A stretch of DNA of 64,000 nt. Origin: DATARH01 sp050246595. GTDB taxonomy: Bacteria; Pseudomonadota; Alphaproteobacteria; ATCC43930; CGMCC-115725. The stretch lies in assembly GCA_050246595.1 (NCBI GenBank), contig JBFWVT010000008.1:1-64000 (forward strand), in the 5' to 3' direction. The notes beneath the pieces are model-generated. The model was not told where the DNA came from, did no database searches, and saw nothing but the letters and a program-made list of their open reading frames with translations. A program made the position numbers and the translations under genes. Of this stretch, positions 1 to 8,490 are shown in pieces. The first letter of the stretch is position 1. Each line of letters begins with the position of its first letter.

Positions 1-111
1 GATCCGCGCACCACCGAGGACACGTGGCGCCAGATCGGCTCCTTGCTCGATCATTTCTCCGCACAGGAATGCGCAAACTACCTCGCCAATGCCGGCTATG
101 CTTCAACCTGA
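1..111 (+). CDS. IS630-family transposase, C-terminal end (5' truncated by window)
   Basis: The window opens inside this gene. Thirty-six codons run in frame 1 to a TGA at 109-111. The tail, with the motif CANYLANAGYAST, matches the conserved C-terminus I recognise from IS630-family DDE transposases of rhizobia and relatives. The catalytic DDE residues lie upstream of the window, so activity cannot be judged. The gene belongs to the insertion sequence whose right end abuts the secreted-protein remnant on the other strand. Confidence 0.75.
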   Translation, partial: DPRTTEDTWRQIGSLLDHFSAQECANYLANAGYAST

Positions 112-126
112 TGCGATCACGCTCTA
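1..126 (+). mobile_element. Right end of an IS630-type insertion sequence
   Basis: The transposase stop at 111 is followed by about 14 bases ending in CTCTA, then by sequence that reads as a secreted protein on the opposite strand. IS630 elements insert at TA, and a TA lies at 125-126, so I place the boundary there. The left end is outside the window, so the terminal inverted repeat could not be compared. The exact boundary is inferred. Confidence 0.5.
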
Positions 127-575
127 GTTACCAAAACGAGCCACCCCGGCGGCATCAGGTCGCTTGACCTGTTTGTCACCGTAAGTCCACCCACGGAACT
201 GACCGACAATGACTGCGAACTCGTCACCATAGTACGGAGATCAAGTTCATCATAGCAGCCCGTCACGACCTCACCAGGTAAGTCGTTTGCGGTTGCATTA
301 CCGAAGCAGCTGAACTCTATGCTTCCCGGAGGGAGTGTACTTCCAACCTGCCCATCTGGGAGCCATCCAGAAAACCCCACAGTCCAAAAGGCCCGTACAT
401 CGACAAAGGGCGTCGCGAGAGCCGGGGCCGGACCGATGCAGAGTACGAGGAGAACCAAAATACGGAAGACACCGGCAATTCCTCTGACTGATCGGGATGT
501 AACTCGGCCGCGATGCTGCTCCGAGCGGCGACCCCGCTTCGACCCGGCAAACGCGCTCACTCCCGCCTCCGTCAT
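117..575 (-). pseudogene. Secreted hypothetical protein, C-terminus cut by the IS
   Basis: A 152-codon frame with an N-terminal hydrophobic segment (RILVLLVLCIGPAPALA, after an arginine-rich leader) that looks like a Sec signal peptide. The rest is a small secreted domain with two cysteines and no family I recognise. The start at 575 is chosen because AGAGG lies 7 nt upstream; an upstream ATG at 632 has no such site. The last two residues and the TGA at 117-119 lie on the IS side of the TA at 125-126, so the natural C-terminus has probably been lost. It could still make a shortened protein. Confidence 0.5.
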
Positions 576-710
576 ACGGTCGCCTCTTGCGGGCGAATAC
601 AGGTACTTTCCACAAGGAGGGGGATGACGCAAGTGAGTGATTTTTGCCGGGGTTGCCGCCGGCGGCGCGAAACAACCGGACGCAGCATCGGTCCGGGCTG
701 CCGGTGAGCG

Positions 711-1322
711 TCAGCGCACGACGCTGCCCTGATACATAAAGGTCCAGGGTTGCGGACCCGGCATGTGGCCGGTTTCCAGCGACTCGATGCGGAACCCGGC
801 GGCGCGGATCAGCGCGTCGATCCGGCGGTCGAGATGGCAACCGCCGGCGATCGCCCGCCAGCACGGCGTCAATCGGTGCTGCCACACGGCAATCCGCTTT
901 GTCGGCGCCAGCCCGTGCTCGACAAAAAGCAGGCGGCCGCCGGGCCGCAGCACGCGGCGCGCCTCGCGCAGCGCGGCGACCGGGTCGGCCAGAGAACATA
1001 AGGTCCAGGTCGTCACGATCGTATCGAAGACCGCCTCGGCAAACGGCAGACGCTCGGCCGCGCCGCGCAGCAGCGACACCGAAACGCGCGCTGCGCCGCC
1101 CCGCCCTGCGGCCAGACGCAGCAGCGCCGGCGACGGGTCGAGCGCGACGACGCGCGCCACCCCCTCCGGATAGCACGGAAAATTCAGCCCCGACCCGGCC
1201 CCGATTTCGAGCACCAGCCCCTCGGCCGCGACAATCGTGTGGCTTCGATACGACGCGAGGTGATGGTCGCGCATCGCCCGGTCAAGCAGACGCGGCAGGA
1301 CAACGCGCTGATAAAAGCCCAT
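711..1322 (-). CDS. Class I SAM-dependent methyltransferase (UbiE/Methyltransf_11 type)
   Basis: About 203 residues with the full SAM-binding fold: motif I VLEIGAGSG near residue 37, an acidic loop (VALDPSP) after strand 2, and TTWTLCSL with LRPGGRLLFVEHG as the later motifs. The opening MGFYQRVVLPRLLDRAM is typical of short methyltransferases of this group, so I place the start at 1322. An ATG at 1373 would overlap the divergent protease frame. The substrate is unknown; UbiE-like and phosphatidylethanolamine methyltransferases share this architecture. It stands alone, divergent from the HtrA-type protease. Confidence 0.8.
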   Translation of the reverse strand: MGFYQRVVLPRLLDRAMRDHHLASYRSHTIVAAEGLVLEIGAGSGLNFPCYPEGVARVVALDPSPALLRLAAGRGGAARVSVSLLRGAAERLPFAEAVFDTIVTTWTLCSLADPVAALREARRVLRPGGRLLFVEHGLAPTKRIAVWQHRLTPCWRAIAGGCHLDRRIDALIRAAGFRIESLETGHMPGPQPWTFMYQGSVVR

Positions 1323-1467
1323 TGCGCCAAGATAGGCGGCGGCAGCATCGGCGCCTATGCCCCGCGGCGGCATCCGCCTTTTGGGGCCGCGCCGGAGGGC
1401 GGTTGTCGGGTGCGCAGGCGAGGCGGTACGTTCCTCGTCGCTGCCGAGACCAGCCGGATTGAATGGG

Positions 1468-2574
1468 GTGAGATCGAACCTGCTGCTGCGCGTCGTGATC
1501 CTCTGGGCGCTGATCCTGGCGACGGTCTGGGTCCTGGAACCCTATGTTGTTTCACTGTGGGCGGCGGCCACCGAGCCGCGCACGATCACGCCGCGCGGCA
1601 GCCTTGCCGAGTACGAGGAAACGACGGTCAAGCTGTTCAAGGCGGCCTCGCCATCGGTCGTGCACGTCTTCGCGGCCCAGCCCGGACGCGGCATTTTTCA
1701 GCTCGAACCGGTGGAGAGCGCGGTGCAGTCCGGGTCGGGGATCGTCTGGGACGCGGCCGGGCACGTCATCACAAACTATCATGTGATCCGCGGCGCCGAC
1801 CGCATCCGGGTGCGTCTTTCCGCGGGCGATTTCGCCGAGGCCGATATCGTCGGAGCGGCGCCGAATTACGATCTGGCGGTGCTGCGCCTCGACCGCCCGC
1901 GCGCGCTGCTGCACCCGATCGCGATCGGCAGTTCCGCCGATCTGCAAGTCGGCCAAGCCGCCTTCGCTATCGGCAACCCATACGGGCTGGAACAGACGCT
2001 GACCTCGGGCATCATCAGCGCGGTCGGCCGCCGGCTGCCGACCTCCGCGGCGTATGAGATCGGCGGCGTGATCCAGACCGACGCGGCGGTCAACCCCGGC
2101 AATTCGGGCGGCCCGCTGCTCGATAGCGCTGGCAGGCTGATCGGCGTCAACAGCGCGATCATCTCCCGCTCCGGCGCCTCGGCCGGCATCGGCTTTGCGA
2201 TCCCGGTCGATACCGTCAACCGGATTGCCGCCGACCTGATCCGCCAGGGAAGGGTTCCGATCGCCGGGATCGGCATCGTCGCGGCGCGCGAGTCGACCGC
2301 GACGCAACTCGGGATCGACGGCATCATCATCATCCGCGTTCTGCCGGACTCGCCCGCCGCGCAAGCCGGTCTCGTCTCGGCGGCGAATGCCGGCGGCGCG
2401 ATCGGCGATGTGATCCTCGCCGCGAACGGTACCCGGGTTCACAATGTCGCGGAGCTGGCGGCCATCCTGCAACAGATCGGGATCGGCAACACGGTGCGGC
2501 TGACAATCCTGCGCAACAGCCAGGTGCGTGACATCGAGATCGCGGTGGCCGATGTGTCGGTCTTGCAGCAGTGA
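1468..2574 (+). CDS. Membrane-anchored HtrA/Deg-type serine protease with PDZ domain
   Basis: S1C trypsin-like protease of 368 residues from a GTG start. An N-terminal transmembrane segment (RVVILWALILATVWVL) anchors it in the inner membrane with the protease in the periplasm. The catalytic triad is visible as His105 (TNYHVI), Asp135 (YDLAVL) and Ser213 (NPGNSGGP). One C-terminal PDZ domain follows (VLPDSPAAQAGL, then GDVILAANG). The frame is open upstream to an ATG at 1357, but that stretch lacks protease character and overlaps the divergent gene, so the GTG just before the membrane segment is preferred, although its Shine-Dalgarno is weak. The likely role is envelope protein quality control or regulated proteolysis. 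A single PDZ resembles DegS more than DegP. Confidence 0.88.
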   Translation: MRSNLLLRVVILWALILATVWVLEPYVVSLWAAATEPRTITPRGSLAEYEETTVKLFKAASPSVVHVFAAQPGRGIFQLEPVESAVQSGSGIVWDAAGHVITNYHVIRGADRIRVRLSAGDFAEADIVGAAPNYDLAVLRLDRPRALLHPIAIGSSADLQVGQAAFAIGNPYGLEQTLTSGIISAVGRRLPTSAAYEIGGVIQTDAAVNPGNSGGPLLDSAGRLIGVNSAIISRSGASAGIGFAIPVDTVNRIAADLIRQGRVPIAGIGIVAARESTATQLGIDGIIIIRVLPDSPAAQAGLVSAANAGGAIGDVILAANGTRVHNVAELAAILQQIGIGNTVRLTILRNSQVRDIEIAVADVSVLQQ

Positions 2575-2594
2575 CCACTGCCGCAAAGCGGGGA

Positions 2595-3344
2595 TCAGCC
2601 ATAGGACAGCAATTCGGCGCGATGCTGCTTGAGCCAGGCGCGCTGGGCTGCCGGATCGGCCACCAGCGCGCGGACCAGCTTCCAGAACCGCGGCGAGTGG
2701 TTCATCTCGATCAGATGCGCCACCTCGTGCGCGACGACATAGTCGAGCACCCGCTCCGGCGTCAGGATCAGCCGCCAGCTGAAGGACAGCGCACCGGAGG
2801 ACGAGCAGCTTCCCCACCGGCTCTTTGTATCGCGCACCGTGACCCGGGTCACTGTCGCGCCGAGCCGCGCCGCATGAAGACGCGCCCGCACCGTCAGTTG
2901 CCGCGCGGCGAGCCGGACCAGATGGTCGCGCACCCGGCGCGCAATGTGCTCGGGACCGCCGCGCACGCGGATTTCCCTATCGGTAATGGCCACCGGCGGC
3001 GCGGCCGGATCGCCCTCATGGCGGATGCGGTGCGGCATGCCGAGCACCGGCACGACCGCGCCGTCCTCGAACTTCACGCGCGCCGGCAGGGCGCCGAGCC
3101 GCGCCGCGATCCAGCCGCGCTGCGCTTCGAGAAATTGCAGCGCCGTCTCGGGTGGAAGCCCGTGCGGCAGAACCAGGTCGAACCGGCGCGTCGCCGCATC
3201 CAGACGCAGCAGCAACCGCCGCGCCCGCGGACTGATGCGGATCGCCACCGGCGCGCCGATCTGCAACCCCTCCGCCCGACTCTGCGTCTCCACGAGCGAG
3301 AGGCCGGGAACCGCGCCCGCCCGGTGCGACGATGCCCGCGTCAT
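2595..3344 (-). CDS. YgjP-like (WLM/DUF45) zinc metallopeptidase
   Basis: A 249-residue protein whose C-terminal half holds the metal site VVAHEVAHLIEMNHSPRFW, an HExxH-type helix with HEVAH followed by the third ligand region, preceded by the family-typical DTKSRWGSCSSSG. This matches the YgjP/SprT-like peptidase family, usually 230-250 residues. The start at 3344 is supported by AGGGGGAG about 6 nt upstream. It converges on the HtrA-type gene with a 20 nt gap. The cellular substrate of this family is not well defined. Confidence 0.85.
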   Translation of the reverse strand: MTRASSHRAGAVPGLSLVETQSRAEGLQIGAPVAIRISPRARRLLLRLDAATRRFDLVLPHGLPPETALQFLEAQRGWIAARLGALPARVKFEDGAVVPVLGMPHRIRHEGDPAAPPVAITDREIRVRGGPEHIARRVRDHLVRLAARQLTVRARLHAARLGATVTRVTVRDTKSRWGSCSSSGALSFSWRLILTPERVLDYVVAHEVAHLIEMNHSPRFWKLVRALVADPAAQRAWLKQHRAELLSYG

Positions 3345-3424
3345 GATGCGCTCCCCCTAAGAACCTGAAGCCCCTTTATTATTGGCAAGCGGTTCGCAAG
3401 GCGTTGCCGGCGGGGTCGCGGCGC

Positions 3425-4000
3425 TCATGAAAAGCGGAACTCGTCGGCCGCGTCGATCAGCCATTCAGCCATCCAGCACGCGGCCGAGCGGCGTACCAAC
3501 AACCGGTAGACCGGCGCGCTGCTGAGCTGGTCGATAATGACCGGCAGTTTCGCGAACACTGTCTGCGCGCACCTTCCCGGCCCGAACGCCCGCGGGTGCA
3601 GATCGATCCCGCAGCCTTTTTGCAACAGCGCCCGCGCCTGCCTGCCAGCGATTTCGATAATCGCCCGGCTGGCGGATAAGTCCACAACCGCCGCGTGCCG
3701 CCCGGCGACCGCGCGGCGCAACTGTCCGGCCAGATCGGGCGCGAGCCCGTGCGGAACCGTGACCAGCCATTCGTCGGGGCCGAGCCAGAGGGTGCGCAGC
3801 GAACCCCGGCTCGCGACCCGGTTTGGCGTCAACGGCAGCGGCACCCCCTCCAGATAAGCCGGTACCGGCGGCTTTATCCGCAGCCCGACTTGCCCGGCGA
3901 AGCGCAGCTCGGACAGCGTGATGCCGCCTTCCGGCAGAGTCCACGGCAGCACCCCGTCGAGCGGCGAGTGCCGCACCGGCCCGGCGAGCGCCTCATCCAT
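3425..4000 (-). CDS. soxG: Sarcosine oxidase gamma subunit family protein
   Basis: A 191-residue protein with the SoxG pattern: N-terminal SPLDGVLP, a central LWLGPDEWLVTVP and ATG-free VVDLSASRAIIEIAG, then GCGIDLHPRAF and a C-terminal LVRRSAACWMAEWL. In heterotetrameric sarcosine oxidase the gamma subunit is structural and bridges alpha and beta. Its ATG overlaps the end of soxA by 8 nt (ATGGATGA), so the two are translationally coupled. No soxB or soxD is found on either side, which is unusual for this subunit. Confidence 0.88.
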   Translation of the reverse strand: MDEALAGPVRHSPLDGVLPWTLPEGGITLSELRFAGQVGLRIKPPVPAYLEGVPLPLTPNRVASRGSLRTLWLGPDEWLVTVPHGLAPDLAGQLRRAVAGRHAAVVDLSASRAIIEIAGRQARALLQKGCGIDLHPRAFGPGRCAQTVFAKLPVIIDQLSSAPVYRLLVRRSAACWMAEWLIDAADEFRFS

Positions 4001-7000
4001 CTCGCCGCCGCCCCTCGAGGTCGTAGAACACCGGCGGACAGATCCGCGCCGCGACGGTGCGGCCGGGCAAATCCGCCCACACCTTCCCGCCGTGACGCGC
4101 GCGTCCACCCGCGACCAGCGCCAACGCAAAGCCGCGTCCGATGCGCGCCCCGTAATAGCTCGACGTGACGTGGCCGATCATCGGCACCGGCGGTCTTCCG
4201 CCCGGCTCCGCGACAAGCTGCGTCCCTTCCGGCAGAATCTCCGCCGGGTCGTCCGGCAGAAGCCCGACCAGCTGCTTGCGATCCGCCCGCGCCGTGTCGC
4301 TGCGCGCCAAGGAGCGCCGCCCGAGAAAATCTTTTTCCCCCGCAATCATTGCGCCGAGGCCGAGATCGATCGGCGTGACCGACCCGTCGGTTTCCTGGCC
4401 GACGATAAAAAACCCCTTCTCGGCGCGCAGTACGTGCATCGCTTCGGTGCCATACGGGGTAATGCCGTAAGCCTCGCCGGCAGCGATCAGCCGCTCCCAC
4501 AGGGCCGGCCCGAAATCCGCGGGCACGTTGATCTCATAGCTCAGTTCGCCCGAGAAACCGACCCGGAAGACGCGCGCCGGCATCCCCGCCACCGCGGTCT
4601 CGCGCATCCGCATAAACGGGAACGCCCCCGCATCGAGCGCCAGACCCGGCGTCAAGGCTTGCAATACCTCGCGGGAGCGCGGTCCGACCAGGGTCGCGTT
4701 GGCCCATTCCTCCGTAACCGAGGTGCAGAACAATTCGAGATCGGTCCACTCGGTCTGCAACCATTCCTCAAGCCAATCGAGCACCGCCCCGGCATTGCCG
4801 GTTGTTGTCGTCAGCAGAAACCGGTCCGGCGCGAGGCGGGTCCCGACCCCGTCATCGAACACCATCCCGTCCTCGCGGCACATCACACCGTAGCGGCAGG
4901 CGCCGACCGCGAGGTTTTCCCATCGGTTGATATAGACCCGGTCGAGAAACCGCGTCGCGTCCGGCCCGCAGACCTCGATCTTTCCCAGGGTCGAAGCGTC
5001 GAGCAGCGCCACGGCGTCGTGCGCCGCCAGGCACTCGCGCCGCACCGCCGCGTGCATATCCTCGCCGAGACGCGGATAGTAGCGCGGCCGCTTCCACTGC
5101 CCGACATCCTCGAACACCGCGCCGGCCGCCACGTGCCGGTCGTGCATCGGCGTGACCCGCACCGGGTCGGCGAGACGGCCGCGCTCGCGCCCGGCCAGCA
5201 GCCCGTAGGACACCGGCGCGTAAGGCGGGCGGAATGTCGTCGGGGCGGTGGTCGCGAGGCTCCGCCCGGTCGCGGCGGCGAGCAGCGCGAGACCCGAGAG
5301 GTTGCCAGTCTTGCCCTGGTCGGTGCCCATGCCCAAAGTCGTGTAGCGCTTTACATGCTCGGGGACGGCGTAGCCCTCGCGCGCCGCCAGCACAATATCA
5401 GCGGCGGTCACGTCGTTGTGCAGATCGACAAAGGCGCGCCGCATTTCTCCCGCGGACAGCGCGTGCGGGATCGGCGGCGCGGCGGCGGCCGGGTTTTCTT
5501 CCGCAGCCGGCGGGGCCCTCACCTGCCTTGTCTCAACCAGCGCCGAGTCCGGCACCTCCGGGGACCGCGCCCCCGCCCTTTCCCCTTCGGCGAGACAGGC
5601 AGCCAGAGTGAAAGAACCGTTCGCTGCCCCGGCGCAATCGATCGCCGCCGTGCTCTCGCCTGGCACGAGCGCTGCGAGACCCGGATCGAACCGCAACCGG
5701 CCTTGCGTCTGCGCGAAAAGCTGCACATTCGGGTTCCAGCCGCCCGACACGGCCAGCAGATCGCAGGCGAGCGCGACCGCTCCTCCCCGCTCCGCACCGG
5801 ACGCCTCGGCCGGCCGCACCCAGACCCGGCGCAGCGCGGTTCGTCCGGCGGTTCCGATCACCGCATGGCCGGAATAAAGCGGGATCCCCTCGGCCATCCT
5901 TCGCGCCGCCTCGCCCGGCTCGGACCGCGGATCGATGATCGCCGCGACCGCGACCCCGGCCCGCTTCAGCGCTGCGGCCAGCGGGTACGCGCCGTCGTTG
6001 TTGACGAACAGCACCGCGCGCCGCCCGGCCGCCACGGCGAAACGGTGCAGATAGGTCTCGACCGCGCCGGCCAGCATGATGCCGGGCCGATCGTTGTCGG
6101 GAAACACCGGCGGCCGCTCGATCGCGCCGGTCGCCAGCACGACATGGCGGGCGCGGATATGCCAGAGACGCTGGCGCGGCATCCCGGCCGGGGCCGTCGG
6201 CCCGAGACGCTCGCCGGTCCGTTCGGCGGCGATCAGGTAATTGTCGTCGTAACAGCCGAGCACGGTCGTTTCGCGCAGCAGCCGCACTTCCGGCATCGCG
6301 TCGAGTTCGGCGACTGCGTCGCGCGCCCACGCGATGCCGTCGCTCTCGCCGACTCGGGTCGGCCGGCGCAGCAGCCCGCCGCCGAATTCGGCGTCGCGAT
6401 GAGCCAGAATCACCCGCGCGCCGCGCCGCCCGGCAGCAAGCGCCGCGCTCAGCCCTGCCGGCCCGCCGCCGATCACGAGTACGTCGCAATGTTCGTGCCG
6501 CTTGTCGTAGCGCGCCGGATCGGGCAGTTCCGGCGTCCGTCCGAGCCCGGCCATGTGGCGCAGCAGCGGTTCCCAGAGGCGCATCCACAGCCGCCCCGAT
6601 CCTGCCCCCGGACCCATAAAGGTCTTGTAGTAAAATCCGGCCGGCAGAAGCGGCGCGAACCGGTCGGCCAGCGCCGCCAGATCAAGCCCGAGAGACGGCC
6701 AGGCGTGCTGGCTTTCGGCGCGCAGCCCGTCATAGAGAAAAATATCGGTCGGACGCCGGTTCGGCTCGGCGAAAGCGCCGGTTTCGAGCCGCACCAGCGC
6801 CGATGGCTCCTCGATCCCGGCGGTCATGATACCGCGCGGTCTGTGGTACTTGAAGCTGCGCGCGACGACCTTGATCCCATTCGCCAGCAGCGCCGCGGCC
6901 AGCGTGTCGCCCGGATGCCCCCGGTACTGCCGCCGGTTGAAGCGGAATTCCAGGACCCGCCCGCGCTCGATCATTCCCCCGGTCGGCAAGCGAAAATTCT

Positions 7001-7007
7001 GCGTCAT
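3993..7007 (-). CDS. soxA: Sarcosine oxidase alpha subunit family protein
   Basis: 1004 residues, the normal SoxA length. The N-terminus is a ferredoxin-fold-like region (RQYRGHPGDTLAAALLANG) without its cysteines, followed by an NAD-binding flavoprotein domain with VLVIGGGPAGLSAAL at 176-190 and ATGAIERPPVFPDND. The last 400 residues are the folate-binding aminomethyltransferase (GcvT-like) domain with GFSGELSYEINVP and RAEKGFFIVGQETDG. In the known enzyme the alpha subunit carries NAD, half of the FMN site and the tetrahydrofolate domain that captures formaldehyde, while SoxB oxidises sarcosine. Here SoxB and SoxD are absent and a Rieske protein lies 98 nt upstream. Confidence 0.93.
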   Translation of the reverse strand: MTQNFRLPTGGMIERGRVLEFRFNRRQYRGHPGDTLAAALLANGIKVVARSFKYHRPRGIMTAGIEEPSALVRLETGAFAEPNRRPTDIFLYDGLRAESQHAWPSLGLDLAALADRFAPLLPAGFYYKTFMGPGAGSGRLWMRLWEPLLRHMAGLGRTPELPDPARYDKRHEHCDVLVIGGGPAGLSAALAAGRRGARVILAHRDAEFGGGLLRRPTRVGESDGIAWARDAVAELDAMPEVRLLRETTVLGCYDDNYLIAAERTGERLGPTAPAGMPRQRLWHIRARHVVLATGAIERPPVFPDNDRPGIMLAGAVETYLHRFAVAAGRRAVLFVNNDGAYPLAAALKRAGVAVAAIIDPRSEPGEAARRMAEGIPLYSGHAVIGTAGRTALRRVWVRPAEASGAERGGAVALACDLLAVSGGWNPNVQLFAQTQGRLRFDPGLAALVPGESTAAIDCAGAANGSFTLAACLAEGERAGARSPEVPDSALVETRQVRAPPAAEENPAAAAPPIPHALSAGEMRRAFVDLHNDVTAADIVLAAREGYAVPEHVKRYTTLGMGTDQGKTGNLSGLALLAAATGRSLATTAPTTFRPPYAPVSYGLLAGRERGRLADPVRVTPMHDRHVAAGAVFEDVGQWKRPRYYPRLGEDMHAAVRRECLAAHDAVALLDASTLGKIEVCGPDATRFLDRVYINRWENLAVGACRYGVMCREDGMVFDDGVGTRLAPDRFLLTTTTGNAGAVLDWLEEWLQTEWTDLELFCTSVTEEWANATLVGPRSREVLQALTPGLALDAGAFPFMRMRETAVAGMPARVFRVGFSGELSYEINVPADFGPALWERLIAAGEAYGITPYGTEAMHVLRAEKGFFIVGQETDGSVTPIDLGLGAMIAGEKDFLGRRSLARSDTARADRKQLVGLLPDDPAEILPEGTQLVAEPGGRPPVPMIGHVTSSYYGARIGRGFALALVAGGRARHGGKVWADLPGRTVAARICPPVFYDLEGRRRDG

Positions 7008-7105
7008 CCGCCGACGCTACCGCACATCCTCCCCGGCCGAAACCGCCGCGCCGGAATGGCCGGACGAAAATTCCCTGAGAACAGGGAACCCCCGGCCCAT
7101 CCAGG

Positions 7106-8032
7106 TCAGGCTGTGGATTGCGGCTTCATCAGCGGCCAGTACCAATCATAAAAGCCGCGGTCGAGCGGCTTTGCATCCATCGCGTCGCCGTCGCGCAGCG
7201 CCGCGCCGATCCCGTCCTCCCCGGCGGAGGCGCCGTCGCGCGGCATCTGCACGACTTCCACCTCGGTCTGTCCGGGAAATTTCGGAATGAGCCGGATCAG
7301 CGCCGCGTCGCTGTCGCGCAGCGCCACCAGGCTCAGCGGGCCGAGTTCGACCGCGGTATCGACCCCGTCGCCGCCAAAGGCCAGTCCCGGCGACGACCAC
7401 AACATCTGCCGCACCCGCTTCCAGTTGTGCGCCGCCTTGTGCCGGGTTCGCCGCGTCACCGCGCGCTCGCCGAGATCCTCCGGGACGTCGCCGAGCTCGA
7501 TCGGTCCGGCCGGCGGCGGGTCGGGCGCGACTTTTGACAGATCGACCAGGATCAGCCCGCGCCGGATCTGCATCGCATAGCGCGGCAGCCGGAAGCGCGA
7601 CCGGTCGGTCATCTTTGGCTGCAACATCGGCTCGGTCAATTTGCCGTCGAGCGCGTAGTACCAGCCGTGATACTGGCAGAACAGCCGGTCGGTGCGGCCG
7701 CTTTCCTCCTCGCAGACGCGGTAGCCGGCATGCAGGCAGGCGTTGCGCATCGCATGCACACACTCGGCATTCTCGCGCACCAAGATGACCGAGCGCGAGC
7801 CGATATCGGCGCGCAGAAAATCGCCGGTCGCGGCGAGCCGGCTGGCATGATCGACCGCGAGCCACGGCAATGTGAAGATCCGCCCCATCTCGGCCGAGAA
7901 CACGTCATAGGCCTCGAAAAAATCGTCCTCGGGCGCGATAGCGCCGCCCTCTTCGATCTGCTCGCCAATCGATTTGACCGCGTCGGGGAGTTCCATCCCT
8001 GTCGTCCGCAATTGTGACCGCAACCGGTCCAT
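7106..8032 (-). CDS. Rieske [2Fe-2S] protein related to ring-hydroxylating oxygenases, without the mononuclear iron motif
   Basis: 308 residues. A Rieske domain spans about residues 55-165 with the four cluster ligands visible as Cys99/His101 (NACLHAG) and Cys119/His122 (FCQYHGW). The C-terminal half resembles a truncated ring-hydroxylating oxygenase alpha subunit: NWK at 203-205 is kept, but the two histidines and the carboxylate that normally follow are missing, and the text jumps to LWSSPGLAFGG. The family is usually 400 residues or more. I infer an electron-transfer rather than oxygenase role. It is the first large gene of the soxA-soxG strand. A shorter start at Met13 is possible. Confidence 0.8.
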   Translation of the reverse strand: MDRLRSQLRTTGMELPDAVKSIGEQIEEGGAIAPEDDFFEAYDVFSAEMGRIFTLPWLAVDHASRLAATGDFLRADIGSRSVILVRENAECVHAMRNACLHAGYRVCEEESGRTDRLFCQYHGWYYALDGKLTEPMLQPKMTDRSRFRLPRYAMQIRRGLILVDLSKVAPDPPPAGPIELGDVPEDLGERAVTRRTRHKAAHNWKRVRQMLWSSPGLAFGGDGVDTAVELGPLSLVALRDSDAALIRLIPKFPGQTEVEVVQMPRDGASAGEDGIGAALRDGDAMDAKPLDRGFYDWYWPLMKPQSTA

Positions 8033-8103
8033 ATAACCGGATTCGTCGCCTCGGCCTCATGCAAAGGCGACATGCCGGGCAGGGCCACGGCGCTTAACGC
8101 CGG

Positions 8104-8283
8104 TTAGTGCGGCGGCGCCATTTTGACGATCCAGCGCCCCTCGCTCCGGCACAACTCGCGGAGGGAGCAGGACGGGCAGCGTTCACCGCCACGGTCGAGC
8201 AGGGCTCGAGCGCAGGCTTCGCGCATCGAGCACGGCGGTGCCGGCGGCGCGGCGACGGGCATTCTGCTGCCAATATCGGACAT
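8104..8283 (-). CDS. Small cysteine-rich protein upstream of the Rieske gene
   Basis: A 59-residue frame with five cysteines, in CSMREAC and CPSCSLRELC, followed by RSEGRWIVK. The spacing suggests a metal-binding or Fe-S-type knot, but I know no named family. The ATG at 8283 has AAAGGGG about 8 nt upstream, a strong ribosome site that argues for real translation. An in-frame extension to 8355 lacks this support. It lies 71 nt upstream of the Rieske gene on the same strand and may be cotranscribed with it, soxA and soxG. Confidence 0.55.
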   Translation of the reverse strand: MSDIGSRMPVAAPPAPPCSMREACARALLDRGGERCPSCSLRELCRSEGRWIVKMAPPH

Positions 8284-8490
8284 ATCGAGGCCCCTTTCGC
8301 TCCGGTCGACGGCCCGGCCGCCCTGCTTCTTGCACCGATCGCGCCGGTGCGTCACCGTAGCCGGTCATCGATACCACTCTGCGGATGCAAATCAATGGCA
8401 GGCTGCGCATATCGGGGTTGCCTCTCCTTTGCGGACCGGGGCGGCACCGGTTAGCTTGGAAGCGTCGCCGGAAAAGATGAAAGGATCGCG

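Noticed and set aside
3918..7151. 1077-codon open frame on the plus strand opposite soxA
   Set aside because: It is antisense to a clearly recognisable SoxA, is rich in Arg/Pro/Gly/His with no family motifs, and reflects the absence of stops opposite high-GC coding DNA.
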